Of a stretch of DNA of 64,000 nucleotides, positions 46,093 to 55,298 are shown one piece after another; the stretch's first letter is position 1, and every line of letters begins with the position of its first letter. Source of the DNA: Rhodoferax sp. (lineage in GTDB: Bacteria; Pseudomonadota; Gammaproteobacteria; Burkholderiales; Burkholderiaceae_C); contig NZ_JAAFHA010000001.1 of NCBI RefSeq assembly GCF_010365055.1, positions 1 to 64,000 of the forward strand. Reading direction: 5' to 3'. The translations under genes and the position numbers were made by a program. Below the pieces are notes generated by a model. It had not been told where the DNA came from and did no database searches. It saw nothing but the letters and a program-made list of their open reading frames with translations.

Positions 46093-47438
46093 CGGACAAC
46101 AGCACCACGGCACCCGGCGCCCGTGCAGCGCTGCTGCCCACAATTTTGTGCGTCGACGATGAGCCCAACATTCTGTCGGCGCTCAAACGGCTGTTTCGTG
46201 GCAAAGGATGGCAGGTATTGTCCGCCGAAGGGGGCCAGGCCGCCCTGGCGCTGCTGGAGACGCAGACCGTTGACCTGGTCATCTCTGACATGCGCATGCC
46301 AGAGATGGATGGTGCCCAATTTTTGGCACGGGTGCGCGTACGCTGGCCCGACACGGTACGCCTGCTGCTGACTGGTCATTCCGACATCGACGCCATCATC
46401 GAGGCCATCAATCGGGGTGAGATTTACCGCTACATCACCAAACCGTGGGACGACAACGACATCGTACTGATCGTGCGCCAGGCGCTGGAACGTCAAGCAC
46501 TGGAGCACGAGAAGAAGCGCCTGGAAGCGCTGACCACCCGCCAGAACGAAGAACTCAAGACCATCAACGCGAGCCTGGAAGCCAAGGTTGAAGCGCGCAC
46601 CACTGAACTCAGGGTCGCCAACGAGTCACTGCAAAGCGCCAATGAAAGACTGAAAAGCAGTTTCGTCACGTCGATCAAAGTGTTCTCCACCTTGATGGAA
46701 ATGCGTGGCGGTAACCTGGCCGGGCACTCGCGTCGGGTGGCTGATCTGGCGCGGCGCATGGCCACCAAACTCCAACTCGATGGCAAGCTGGTGCAAGACA
46801 TTTTTGTCGCTGGCTTGCTGCACGAAATTGGAAAAGTGGGGTTTGCCGACGAACTGCTCAACACGCCGGTGGCAATGATGAAACCAGAACAGTTGGACGC
46901 CTACCGCAAGCACACGGTGCAAGCCGAGCAGTTGCTGCTGCCGCTGACCGAATTGCGCGCTGCCTCCGACATCATCACAGCACAGTTTGAACGCTTTGAT
47001 GGCACCGGCTTCCCGACCCGGCTCGTCGGGCCAAACATACCCATTGGAACCCGGATTTTGTCGCTGGCCAGTGACTACGACAACATGCAAATCGGCACGC
47101 TGACGCACAGCCGTCTGAAACCGGAAGAAGCCAAAATTCTGATTGTCCGTAGCAGCGGGCAGCGCTATGACCCGGAGGTGGTGAGCGCCTTCCTGGAAGT
47201 GCTCAGTGGCGTGTCACGGCAAGCCGCTGGCAAGGAAAACTTTGCTGAAATGATGGTCAAAGCGTGTAACCTGAAAGCAGGCATGGTGCTGGCACGCGAT
47301 CTCATCGCACCGAGCGGCTTGTTGATGTTGTCGGCAGAGCATGTGTTCGATCAACGCATGATCGGCAAGATCATCACTTTTGAAAAGTCAGGCGGCATGG
47401 AACTGACCGCCTACATTCGCGTGGACAGAGCATCCTGA
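46089..47438 (+). CDS. Response regulator with degenerate HD-GYP domain
   Basis: 449 residues: REC (about 17-130) with CVDDEPN, phospho-Asp in ISDMRMPEMDG and TKPWDD, a coiled coil (about 135-195) and an HD-GYP domain (about 195-385). The HD motif is LLHEIGKVG (Glu for Asp). The HHExxDGxGYP motif reads AQFERFDGTGFP, losing both His and the Tyr of GYP. Hydrolysis of cyclic-di-GMP is therefore unlikely, though binding may persist. The REC is closely similar to that of the 40119 protein (VDDEPNIL, KRLFR). Coupled to the degenerate kinase upstream. Confidence 0.92.
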   Translation: MTDNSTTAPGARAALLPTILCVDDEPNILSALKRLFRGKGWQVLSAEGGQAALALLETQTVDLVISDMRMPEMDGAQFLARVRVRWPDTVRLLLTGHSDIDAIIEAINRGEIYRYITKPWDDNDIVLIVRQALERQALEHEKKRLEALTTRQNEELKTINASLEAKVEARTTELRVANESLQSANERLKSSFVTSIKVFSTLMEMRGGNLAGHSRRVADLARRMATKLQLDGKLVQDIFVAGLLHEIGKVGFADELLNTPVAMMKPEQLDAYRKHTVQAEQLLLPLTELRAASDIITAQFERFDGTGFPTRLVGPNIPIGTRILSLASDYDNMQIGTLTHSRLKPEEAKILIVRSSGQRYDPEVVSAFLEVLSGVSRQAAGKENFAEMMVKACNLKAGMVLARDLIAPSGLLMLSAEHVFDQRMIGKIITFEKSGGMELTAYIRVDRAS

Positions 47439-47546
47439 GCAGGAATTTTCTGAATGAACATCCGGTACACAAACAAGCGTCAGATTTTTGGACCAGCCCG
47501 TCAATGCCTGGTTTTTACCCGTGGCTTGGGTTGTGACAAAGCGATC

Positions 47547-47551
47547 AGGAG
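47547..47551 (+). promoter_or_regulatory. Shine-Dalgarno fixing the TTG start of the HD-GYP gene
   Basis: AGGAG, then CCTGGT (6 nt), then TTG 47558. Confidence 0.75.
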
Positions 47552-47557
47552 CCTGGT

Positions 47558-48859
47558 TTGAACGCCACGGCCAACCGCAATATCTCCGTGGACCAGCTTC
47601 GCGTGGGGCTGTACGTCCATCTCGACTTGAAGTGGTTTGAGCATCCGTTCGCGTTTAGCCATTTCAAGATCAAGTCCGAAGAACAAATCACGCTGATCCG
47701 CAGCCTGGGTCTGAAAACGGTGCGCTTTAGCTCGGAGCTGAGCGAGGGCAGTGCCCCTGCCCAGATGGTCGAGCCGCTCGCGCCCGACCTCAACGCCCCT
47801 GCGCTAACCCCCGCCAGCACTGCGCCAGAGCTATCCCCGATCATGCTGGCCAAGCGGGCCATGATGGCGCAGATGCGGCTGCGAAGGCAGGACACCGAGC
47901 GCATAGAAAAAGCTTTCATCGACACGGCCAGGACCATTCGCGACATCGAGAAGAACCTGTACAGCCGACCGCTTGAGGCCGCGCAGCAGGCCACCTTGCT
48001 CATCGGTCAGATGACCGATTCGATCCTCAGTGCTCCTGAACTCGCGATTCAGGTCATGGGCGACAAGTTGGGGGGCGACGAGCTGTACCTGCATTCGCTC
48101 AACGTCACCATGCTGTCGATCATGATGGCGCGCGATATCAAACTGCCGGTGGCGGTCGTGGGCGTGCTCGGCGTCGGGGCGCTGCTGCATGATATTGGGC
48201 GCAAAGAAGTGCCTGACAAGATTCTGCGAAAAACCGAAGCGCTGACGCAAGCCGAGCGTAGTTTCTATGAAATGCACTGCCAGTTTGGCGTGGAGATGGG
48301 TCAGCGCATGGGTCTGGCACCGGCGGCGCTGGCGACCATCCGGGAGCATCACGAGTTGTTTGACGGCGCCGGCTATCCGGCCAAACTCAAAGGCGAATCG
48401 ACCAGCTTGCTGTCGCGCATTGTGGTCATTGCCAATTACTACGATGAGTTGTGCAACCCGTCGGCCATCGCCGACGCGCTGACGCCGCATGAAGCACTGT
48501 CCCTCATGTTTGCCAAATTACGCAGCAAGTTCGACCCCAAGCTGCTGCAGGTTTTCATTCGCTGTCTGGGTGTGTATCCGCCAGGTACGATCGTGCAGCT
48601 GTCCAACGGCGCCATTGGCATGGTGGTAACCGTGAACACGGCACGCCCCATGAAGCCCACGCTGATGGTGTATGACGCCGAGGTAGCCAAGGATGACGCG
48701 ATTTTGCTTGACATGGAGCGTGAGACCGAGGTCAACATTGCGAAAGCCATCCGGCCGGCCCAAGTGCCGCAAGAGGTGTACAACTACTTGAGCCCGCGCA
48801 AACGGGTCAGCTACTACTTTGATGCATCGTCCACACGGCCACAGGCGGGCACGCCATGA
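47558..48859 (+). CDS. DUF3391 and HD-GYP cyclic-di-GMP phosphodiesterase
   Basis: 433 residues. The N-terminal DUF3391 region opens ISVDQLRVGLYVHLDLKW. The HD-GYP domain (about 165-355) is canonical, with ALLHDIGRKEVPDKIL and REHHELFDGAGYPAKLKG, the metal-ligand motifs all present. It should hydrolyse cyclic-di-GMP to pGpG or GMP. The start is TTG with AGGAG six bases upstream. It ends with an ATGA overlap into the second kinase. It sits beside a degraded HD-GYP paralogue, so the operon holds one active and one probably inactive copy. Confidence 0.95.
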   Translation: MNATANRNISVDQLRVGLYVHLDLKWFEHPFAFSHFKIKSEEQITLIRSLGLKTVRFSSELSEGSAPAQMVEPLAPDLNAPALTPASTAPELSPIMLAKRAMMAQMRLRRQDTERIEKAFIDTARTIRDIEKNLYSRPLEAAQQATLLIGQMTDSILSAPELAIQVMGDKLGGDELYLHSLNVTMLSIMMARDIKLPVAVVGVLGVGALLHDIGRKEVPDKILRKTEALTQAERSFYEMHCQFGVEMGQRMGLAPAALATIREHHELFDGAGYPAKLKGESTSLLSRIVVIANYYDELCNPSAIADALTPHEALSLMFAKLRSKFDPKLLQVFIRCLGVYPPGTIVQLSNGAIGMVVTVNTARPMKPTLMVYDAEVAKDDAILLDMERETEVNIAKAIRPAQVPQEVYNYLSPRKRVSYYFDASSTRPQAGTP

Positions 48860-50517
48860 ATTCGCTGGCCAGACTGATGCTTGACAACAGCCCCGAGATG
48901 GCGCTTTTGGTCAACCCGGTCACACTGCAGATCATGATGGCCAACGCGTCGGTGGTCAAGACACTGAACTACTCGCTGGCACAGTTGCAGGGCTTGGCGA
49001 TCACCGAGGTCGAGAGTGCGCTACAGGATGTGTTTTATTGGGAAGATGTTCGAGCTGGCCAGTATCTTGAAGTACAGAGTCAGGAGGGGCTGTATCGCCG
49101 CGCGGATGGCGAGCTGCTTCCGGTCAGCAAGTCAATTCGGCTGCTCAACTATCAGGGGGCACCCCTGTTGCTGGTGCAGGCCGTGCAGACAAGAGATGAG
49201 CGCAAGGCGCAGGACGCGCTGGCGCACACCTTGTCGCAGTTGCGTGCCACGCTGGAGTCCACCGGCAATGGCATCCTGGTCATTGGCTGGCAGGGACAGA
49301 TCGAGAGCATGAACCGGCTGTTTGGCAGGATGTGGGAGGTTTCTGACGATCTGCTCGACTCGCATGACGATGCGCGCATTCTCGGTTTTGTGGCCGGGCG
49401 TGTGATCGAGTCCGAGTTGCTTCACACCCGATTGAGTGCAATCGTGGACCAGCGTGAGACCGAAGACCTGCTGCACCACCAGGACGGTCGCGTGTTCGAG
49501 GTCAGCTCGCGTCCACAGTACCTGGGTGAGCAGATCATAGGGCGCGTGTTTGGTTTTCAGGACATCACCCAGCGCACGCTGGCCGAAGCCGCCTTGCGTG
49601 AATCGCGCGACCTGCTGGAACAAAGAGTGCAATCCCGAACAGCCGACTTGAATACCGTCAATGAGACGCTGCAGCAAGAAAAGGAGCGCCAGGCCATTTT
49701 GATCAAGCGACTGGAAGAGGCGCAAAACCAGCTGCTGCAATCGGAGCGCATGGCGTCTATCGGTCAACTGGCGGCCGGGGTAGCGCATGAAATCAACAAT
49801 CCGGTGGGCTTTGTCAACTCCAATCTGGGCTCCTTACAGCGCTATGTCACCGACATGCTCAGGCTGCTGTCGGTCTACGAGAAGGCCGAGGGAGCCCTCC
49901 CTGGGGCAGCAATGCAAGAGATAAGCCAGGTAAAAGCGGACATTGATGCCGAGTTCCTGCGCGAAGACGTGGCCAACTTGCTCGTCGAATCGCTGGACGG
50001 GCTCAAGCGCGTCACGCGCATCGTGCAGGACTTGAAAGATTTTTCTCATGTGGATGAATCGGAGCGCCAGTGGGCCGACCTGGAGGCCGGGCTGGAGAGC
50101 ACCTTGCGCGTGGTCTGGAATGAGCTCAAGTACAAGGCCGAGGTGATCAAGGAGTTTGCAGGTATTCCGCAAGTCGAATGCTTTGCTTTTCAGCTTAACC
50201 AGGTGTTCATGAACCTGTTGATCAACGCCTCGCACGCCATTGAAGGGCGTGGCACCATTGCCGTCCGCACCGGGCACGACGACGCCTGTGTGTGGGTGGA
50301 AGTGCAAGACAGCGGCCGCGGCATCAAGCCGGAGCATCTGTCCCGGATTTTTGAGCCGTTTTTCACGACCAAACCGGTCGGCCAAGGCACCGGGCTGGGG
50401 CTTTCACTGGCTTACGGTATTGTCAAAAAACACGACGGACGCATTGAAGTCAAGAGCGAATTGGGACTGGGGACGGTGTTCCGGGTGATCCTGCCAAAGA
50501 AAACTAGAATACTATAA
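48856..50517 (+). CDS. PAS histidine kinase (intact H-box)
   Basis: 553 residues, soluble. Two PAS-like segments (about 5-120 and 125-255), a coiled coil, then a HisKA-like H-box LAAGVAHEINNPVGF with His311 present and HATPase_c with NLLINASHA, DSGRGI and GTGLGLSLA. It is a close paralogue of the kinase at 44623 (shared RIVQDLKDFSHVD, and so on), but with the His kept, so it is probably the active kinase for the REC domains in the operon. The final residues RIL and stop (ATA CTA TAA) come from a dispersed repeat. Confidence 0.94.
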   Translation: MNSLARLMLDNSPEMALLVNPVTLQIMMANASVVKTLNYSLAQLQGLAITEVESALQDVFYWEDVRAGQYLEVQSQEGLYRRADGELLPVSKSIRLLNYQGAPLLLVQAVQTRDERKAQDALAHTLSQLRATLESTGNGILVIGWQGQIESMNRLFGRMWEVSDDLLDSHDDARILGFVAGRVIESELLHTRLSAIVDQRETEDLLHHQDGRVFEVSSRPQYLGEQIIGRVFGFQDITQRTLAEAALRESRDLLEQRVQSRTADLNTVNETLQQEKERQAILIKRLEEAQNQLLQSERMASIGQLAAGVAHEINNPVGFVNSNLGSLQRYVTDMLRLLSVYEKAEGALPGAAMQEISQVKADIDAEFLREDVANLLVESLDGLKRVTRIVQDLKDFSHVDESERQWADLEAGLESTLRVVWNELKYKAEVIKEFAGIPQVECFAFQLNQVFMNLLINASHAIEGRGTIAVRTGHDDACVWVEVQDSGRGIKPEHLSRIFEPFFTTKPVGQGTGLGLSLAYGIVKKHDGRIEVKSELGLGTVFRVILPKKTRIL

Positions 50518-50559
50518 AAACAGTAGCTACTGACACAGTCCACATGCGGGCTAGAGACC
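50511..50559 (+). repeat. 49-nt dispersed repeat copy at the kinase 3' end
   Basis: Starts ACTATAAAAACAGTAGCTAC and ends GCGGGCTAGAGACC. It supplies the TAA stop of the kinase gene, in the same phase as the copies at 34778 and 39387. Confidence 0.9.
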
Positions 50560-50576
50560 GATTTCCTATATAAAAC

Positions 50577-51332
50577 CTAGCCGCGCCCGGCAAACGGCAT
50601 TTTGGTCGCCATCACGGTGTGGAACATCACATTGGCTTCCAGCGGCAAATTGGCCATGTACAGCACCGACTGGCCGACGATGGCCACATCCATCAAGGGT
50701 TCAATCGCCATCTCACCATTGGCCTGCACAATGCCGGTCGCCATGCGCTGCGCCATCTCGGTGGCGGCGTTGCCAATGTCAATCTGACCGACGGCAATGT
50801 CGTATTTCCGGCCATCGAGTGACGCCGCCTTGGTCAGGCCGGTGACGGCGTGCTTGGTCGCGGTGTAGGCAATTGAATTGGGGCGCGGCGTCGTGGCAGA
50901 AATCGACCCGTTGTTGATGATGCGCCCGCCGCGTGGCGTCTGTGCTTTCATCACGCGAAACGCCTGCTGAATGCACAAAAACATGCCGGTGAGGTTGATA
51001 TCGACCACATTTTTCCACTGCGCCAGTGTCAGGTCTTCCAGGGCAATACCGGGTGCATTGACGCCGGCATTGTTGAACAGCACATCGACCCGCCCGAATG
51101 CGCTCACTGCGGCGTCAAACAGCGCCTTCACAGAATCAGCGTCCGAGACATCGGTCGGAACCGCCAGCGAGCGCTGTGGCGCCGCACCCAATGCAATCAC
51201 GTCGGCCAGTGGCTCGGGGCGCCGTCCTGCCAGCACCACACGGTGTCCGTCCTTGAGAAGCGCCAGCACCACTGCTTTGCCAATGCCGCTGCCTGCGCCG
51301 GTGACGATGGCTATTTTTGAATTTGAAGTCAT
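50577..51332 (-). CDS. Short-chain dehydrogenase/reductase
   Basis: A 251-residue classical SDR. The cofactor loop is VTGAGSGIG (TGxxxGxG), NNAG is present as [11 protein letters not shown] and the catalytic Tyr-Lys pair in [16 protein letters not shown] Ser is expected in [13 protein letters not shown]. An AGRRPEP segment after strand two suggests NADP(H). The substrate is unknown. Convergent with the kinase gene and divergent from nothing obvious; rnr follows upstream on the same strand. Confidence 0.9.
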   Translation of the reverse strand: MTSNSKIAIVTGAGSGIGKAVVLALLKDGHRVVLAGRRPEPLADVIALGAAPQRSLAVPTDVSDADSVKALFDAAVSAFGRVDVLFNNAGVNAPGIALEDLTLAQWKNVVDINLTGMFLCIQQAFRVMKAQTPRGGRIINNGSISATTPRPNSIAYTATKHAVTGLTKAASLDGRKYDIAVGQIDIGNAATEMAQRMATGIVQANGEMAIEPLMDVAIVGQSVLYMANLPLEANVMFHTVMATKMPFAGRG

Positions 51333-51368
51333 ATCGGTTGCTTGTGTGAAAAAAAAAGTGAACGCAGA

Positions 51369-53621
51369 TCAGGAGCGTCGACGTGGCTTGCGGCCTGGGT
51401 CCTTGCTCGTGCTCTTGCTTTTGCTGGCGGTTTTTGGCGAGCGCGCATCGGGCTCTGATATTTTCCGCGAGGAGCGCTTGCCTGTTGCGCTTGCTGACTC
51501 GCCAGCGGTCGCGTCACGGCTGCCAGCGGCGCGCGACAACTCTTTGTCTTTGCCGCCCCGTGAAACCGTGCCTTCCCCCTCGTGAATCAGCCGGAAATCA
51601 ATGCGGCGCCCATCCAGGTCGACCCGGCTGACCTGCACCTGCAGCCGGGTGCCAATGGCGTAGCGCATACCGGTGCGCTCGCCGCGCAACTCCTGGCGCA
51701 TCTCATCGAACTTGAAGTAGTCGCCCCCGAGTTCGGTGATGTGCACCAGTCCTTCGACATACATGGCGTCCAGTGTGACAAAAATACCGAAACTGGTCAC
51801 GGAACTGACCACCCCCCAGTATTCCTCGCCCAGGTGCTCGCGCATGTACTTGCACTTGAGCCAGGCTTCGACGTCGCGGCTGGCCTCGTCGGCGCGGCGC
51901 TCGTTGGCGCTGCAATGCAGGCCAGCGGCTTGCCAAGCCTGGGTATCAATACTCAATTTTTTCGGCTTTTGCCCCGGCTCGGCCACGCGGGCGGCGAGGC
52001 CTTTTTCGAGCCGCCGTGACAGCTTGGCGTGCGCCTCACCCGGCAGCGGCAGCACCGGCAACTGGTATTTGGTCTTGGCCAAGATCGCCTTGATGACCCG
52101 GTGCACCAGCAAATCAGGGTAACGTCGGATCGGGCTGGTGAAATGGGTGTAGGCATCAAAGGCCAAGCCGAAATGCCCCTCGTTGACCGGCGTGTAAATC
52201 GCCTGCTGCATCGAGCGCAGCAACATGGAGTGAATCTGCTGGGCGTCGGGCCGGTCTTTGGTGGCGTTGGCAATGGCCTGGAACTCGCCCGGCGAGGGAT
52301 TGTCACTGATGGACAAACCCACGCCCGTGACTTTGAGGTAGTTGCGCAGAATTTCTTTTTTCTCGGGGGTCGGGCCTTCATGCACCCGAAACAAGCCTGC
52401 ATGCTTGCTCTGCGCTATGAAATCAGCGCTGCAAACGTTAGCGGCCAGCATCGCTTCTTCGACAATCTTGTGGGCATCGTTGCGTGTGCGCGGGATGATT
52501 TTCTCAATGCGTCCGCTCTCGTCGCACACGATCTGCGTCTCAACCGTTTCAAAATCGACCGCGCCGCGGCGTGCGCGCGCCTGCAGCAAAGCCCGATAAA
52601 CGTCGTGCAGATTGATCAGATCGGGCACCCGCTCCTGGCGCTTGAGGGCCTCGGGCCCGCGCGTGTTGGCCAGGATCGCGGCCACCTCGGTGTAGGTAAA
52701 GCGGGCGTGGCTCCACATCACCGCCGGGTAAAACTGGTAAGCCGTGACCTCGCCGTCCGCGCTGACCATCATGTCACACACCATGCACAGGCGTTCGACC
52801 TCCGGGTTGAGCGAACACAGTCCGTTGGACAATTTCTCCGGCAGCATCGGGATCACACGACGCGGGAAATACACGCTGGTGGCGCGTTCATAGGCGTCAA
52901 TATCAATGGCCGAGCCGTTCTCCACGTAATGACTCACGTCCGCAATGGCGACGAGCAAACGCCAGCCCTCTACAGCTGTTTTGCCTTTGCCGATTTTCAC
53001 CGGCTCGCAGTAGACCGCATCGTCAAAATCACGCGCATCTTCGCCGTCGATCGTGACCAAGGGCACGTCGGTCAGATCCACCCGGTGCTTCTTGTCCTGC
53101 GGACGCACCTGGTCCGGCAGGGTGCGCGCCAACGCAATACAGGCGTCGGAGAATTCATGCGGCACACTGTATTTGCGCACCGCAATTTCTATCTCCATGC
53201 CAGGGTCATCGACCTCACCGAGCACCTCCTTGATGCGTCCGACCGGCTGGCCGTACAAGGACGGTGGCTCAGTCAACTCAACCACCACCACTTGGCCGGT
53301 CTTGGCCAGGCCAGTCGCCGCTTTTGGAATCAAGACATCCTGCCCGTAGCATTTGTCTTCCGGCACCACAATCCAGATGCCGCTTTCCTGCAGCAAGCGC
53401 CCGATGATCGTCTTACTGGTTCTCTCGATGATCTCAAGCACGCGACCTTCGGGGCGACCCTTGCGGTCACTGCGCACAATGCGCACCTTGACCCGGTCCT
53501 TGTGCAACACGGCACGCATCTCGTTGGGGGGCAGATAGATGTCGGGTTGGCCGTCAGCACGGGTCACAAACCCATGACCGTCACGGTGACCCAGCACAGT
53601 TCCTTCAATTTCGTCCAGCAA
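51369..53621 (-). CDS. rnr: Ribonuclease R
   Basis: A 3'-5' exoribonuclease of the RNB family. It has 750 residues: cold-shock domains (EGTVLGHRDGHGFVTR near the start), the RNB catalytic domain with TIDGEDARDFDDAVYCE (metal Asp cluster) and HFTSPIRRYPDLLVHR, an S1 domain (GVVSSVTSFGIFVTLDAMYVEG) and a Lys/Ser-rich tail. The N-terminal winged-helix region of E. coli RNase R is absent; the frame starts with a TTG and no clear SD. In-frame sense codons continue upstream toward the tRNA without an earlier start. The true start remains unresolved. Confidence 0.93.
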   Translation of the reverse strand: MLDEIEGTVLGHRDGHGFVTRADGQPDIYLPPNEMRAVLHKDRVKVRIVRSDRKGRPEGRVLEIIERTSKTIIGRLLQESGIWIVVPEDKCYGQDVLIPKAATGLAKTGQVVVVELTEPPSLYGQPVGRIKEVLGEVDDPGMEIEIAVRKYSVPHEFSDACIALARTLPDQVRPQDKKHRVDLTDVPLVTIDGEDARDFDDAVYCEPVKIGKGKTAVEGWRLLVAIADVSHYVENGSAIDIDAYERATSVYFPRRVIPMLPEKLSNGLCSLNPEVERLCMVCDMMVSADGEVTAYQFYPAVMWSHARFTYTEVAAILANTRGPEALKRQERVPDLINLHDVYRALLQARARRGAVDFETVETQIVCDESGRIEKIIPRTRNDAHKIVEEAMLAANVCSADFIAQSKHAGLFRVHEGPTPEKKEILRNYLKVTGVGLSISDNPSPGEFQAIANATKDRPDAQQIHSMLLRSMQQAIYTPVNEGHFGLAFDAYTHFTSPIRRYPDLLVHRVIKAILAKTKYQLPVLPLPGEAHAKLSRRLEKGLAARVAEPGQKPKKLSIDTQAWQAAGLHCSANERRADEASRDVEAWLKCKYMREHLGEEYWGVVSSVTSFGIFVTLDAMYVEGLVHITELGGDYFKFDEMRQELRGERTGMRYAIGTRLQVQVSRVDLDGRRIDFRLIHEGEGTVSRGGKDKELSRAAGSRDATAGESASATGKRSSRKISEPDARSPKTASKSKSTSKDPGRKPRRRS

Positions 53622-53671
53622 GCCGCTGGGTTGGCTAATATTCTTGATACAATAACTCTCTTTCCTGAAAT

Positions 53672-53756
53672 GCCCGGATGGCGGAATTGGTAGACGCGCA
53701 CGGTTCAGGTCCGTGTGCCGAAAGGTGTGGAGGTTCGAGTCCTCTTCCGGGCACCA
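53672..53756 (+). tRNA. tRNA-Leu (anticodon CAG)
   Basis: 85 nt including the encoded CCA. Acceptor stem GCCCGGA pairs with TCCGGGC (with one G-T). The anticodon stem CACGG/CCGTG encloses the loop TTCAGGT, anticodon CAG. A long variable arm (class II, TGCCGAAAGGTGTGG) and the T-loop GGTTCGAGTCC are typical of leucine tRNA. It decodes CUG, the main Leu codon in GC-rich genomes. It is divergent from rnr with only about 50 bp between. Confidence 0.97.
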
Positions 53757-53769
53757 ATATTAATGAAAT

Positions 53770-53805
53770 CCAGAAATCTTTTAACAAGGTTTCTGGTTTT
53801 TTTTT
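53770..53805 (+). terminator. Intrinsic terminator after tRNA-Leu
   Basis: CCAGAAATC pairs with GGTTTCTGG (9 bp with one G-T) around a 9-nt loop, followed by nine T. It ends the tRNA transcript 14 bp after the tRNA 3' end. Confidence 0.9.
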
Positions 53806-53869
53806 GACCAAAAGCCGCCACGTGGGCAGTGGCGCCTGGTTTGTCCTGAAATGTTCCAAGCGTTGAATC

Positions 53870-55264
53870 TTAAAACGGCTGGGCCACGAGATCGTGCCCC
53901 TGGGCGCCGACAATGCGCGCTTTGGTAAATTCACCAACTCGCAAAGTCTTGCTGATTTTCTCCGGTGGCAGCAGTTTCACCACACCATCAATCTCAGGCG
54001 CATCGGCATAGGAGCGACCCACGCCGCCTTTTTTGCCCAAACCCGGCGCCGAATCGATGAGAATCTGCATCGTGCTGCCAATGCGCTGCCGCAGTTTGGC
54101 GCTTGACACCGCCTCCGCCACTGCCATGAAGCGTGCGCGCCGCTCTTCACGCAGTTCAATCGGCAACATACCGCCAAGCTCATTGGCAACAGCGCCCTGC
54201 ACCGGGCTGTAGGCGAAACAACCGGCCCGGTCAATTTGCGCCTCACGCATGAAATCGAGCAGATGCGAGAATTCTTCTTCCGTTTCACCGGGAAAGCCCA
54301 CGATGAAGGTACTGCGAACCACAATGTCGGGACAGAGTTCACGCCAGCGCTGGATGCGTTCCAGATTTTTCTCACCGCTGGCCGGGCGTTTCATGCGCTT
54401 GAGCACATCCGGATGGCTGTGTTGCAGCGGCACATCCAGGTAGGGCAACACTTTGCCTGTGGCCATCAAGGGCAACAGATCATCGACGCTCGGGTACGGG
54501 TAGACATAGTGCAAACGTACCCAGGCACCATACGGCTGCGCCATCTCGCCCAGCGCGGTAGCGAGTTCCAGCAGACGGGTCTTGATCGGTTTGCCGTCCC
54601 AGAAGCCGGTACGGTATTTGACATCCACGCCATACGCCGACGTGTCCTGACTGATCACCAGCAACTCTTTCACACCGCCTTCAAACAGGGCGCGTGCTTC
54701 TTTCAGCACGTCACCAATCGGGCGCGACACCAGATCACCACGCATGGACGGAATGATGCAAAACGTGCAGCGGTGGTTGCAGCCTTCACTGATCTTGATG
54801 TAGGCGTAATGGCGCGGTGTGAGCTTGATGCCCGCCACCCCAAACGCATTGGGCACCAGGTCAACAAACGGGTCGTGCGGCTTGGGCAGGTTGGCGTGCA
54901 CGGCGTCCATCACCTCCTGCGTGGCCTGGGGGCCGGTCACGGCCAGCACGCTGGGGTGCATTTGGCGCACCAGGTTGCCACCGCCCTCAGTGGATTTGGC
55001 GCCCAGGCAACCGGTGACAATCACCCGGCCGTTTGCGGCGAGTGCCTCACCAATGGTGTCCAGGCTCTCCTTGACCGCATCGTCGATGAAACCACAGGTG
55101 TTGACGATCACCAGATCGGCCCCCTGAAATGTCTTGGAGGTTTGATAACCCTCGGCACTCAACTGCGTGAGGATCAGTTCGGAATCGGTCAGCGCCTTGG
55201 CGCAACCCAGGCTGACGAAACCGACTTTGGGTGCCGTATTGCTTTTTGTAATAACTTCGCTCAT
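53870..55264 (-). CDS. rimO: Ribosomal protein S12 methylthiotransferase RimO
   Basis: A radical-SAM enzyme that adds a methylthio group to Asp88 (E. coli numbering) of ribosomal protein S12. 464 residues. The N-terminal UPF0004 domain has three conserved Cys ([18 protein letters not shown] and VTGCLGAK); the radical SAM cluster is [16 protein letters not shown] domain forms the C-terminus (after [10 protein letters not shown]). It is convergent with the tRNA and follows phaR in the same direction. Confidence 0.97.
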   Translation of the reverse strand: MSEVITKSNTAPKVGFVSLGCAKALTDSELILTQLSAEGYQTSKTFQGADLVIVNTCGFIDDAVKESLDTIGEALAANGRVIVTGCLGAKSTEGGGNLVRQMHPSVLAVTGPQATQEVMDAVHANLPKPHDPFVDLVPNAFGVAGIKLTPRHYAYIKISEGCNHRCTFCIIPSMRGDLVSRPIGDVLKEARALFEGGVKELLVISQDTSAYGVDVKYRTGFWDGKPIKTRLLELATALGEMAQPYGAWVRLHYVYPYPSVDDLLPLMATGKVLPYLDVPLQHSHPDVLKRMKRPASGEKNLERIQRWRELCPDIVVRSTFIVGFPGETEEEFSHLLDFMREAQIDRAGCFAYSPVQGAVANELGGMLPIELREERRARFMAVAEAVSSAKLRQRIGSTMQILIDSAPGLGKKGGVGRSYADAPEIDGVVKLLPPEKISKTLRVGEFTKARIVGAQGHDLVAQPF

Positions 55265-55298
55265 AAATAAATAGTTAGTCCCAACAATCGCAGGTAGC

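Noticed and set aside
53641-53671. tRNA-Leu promoter (TACAAT)
   Set aside because: A -10-like box is present but no credible -35 at proper spacing.
52029-53693. 554-residue plus-strand ORF opposite rnr
   Set aside because: Antisense shadow; runs into the tRNA gene.
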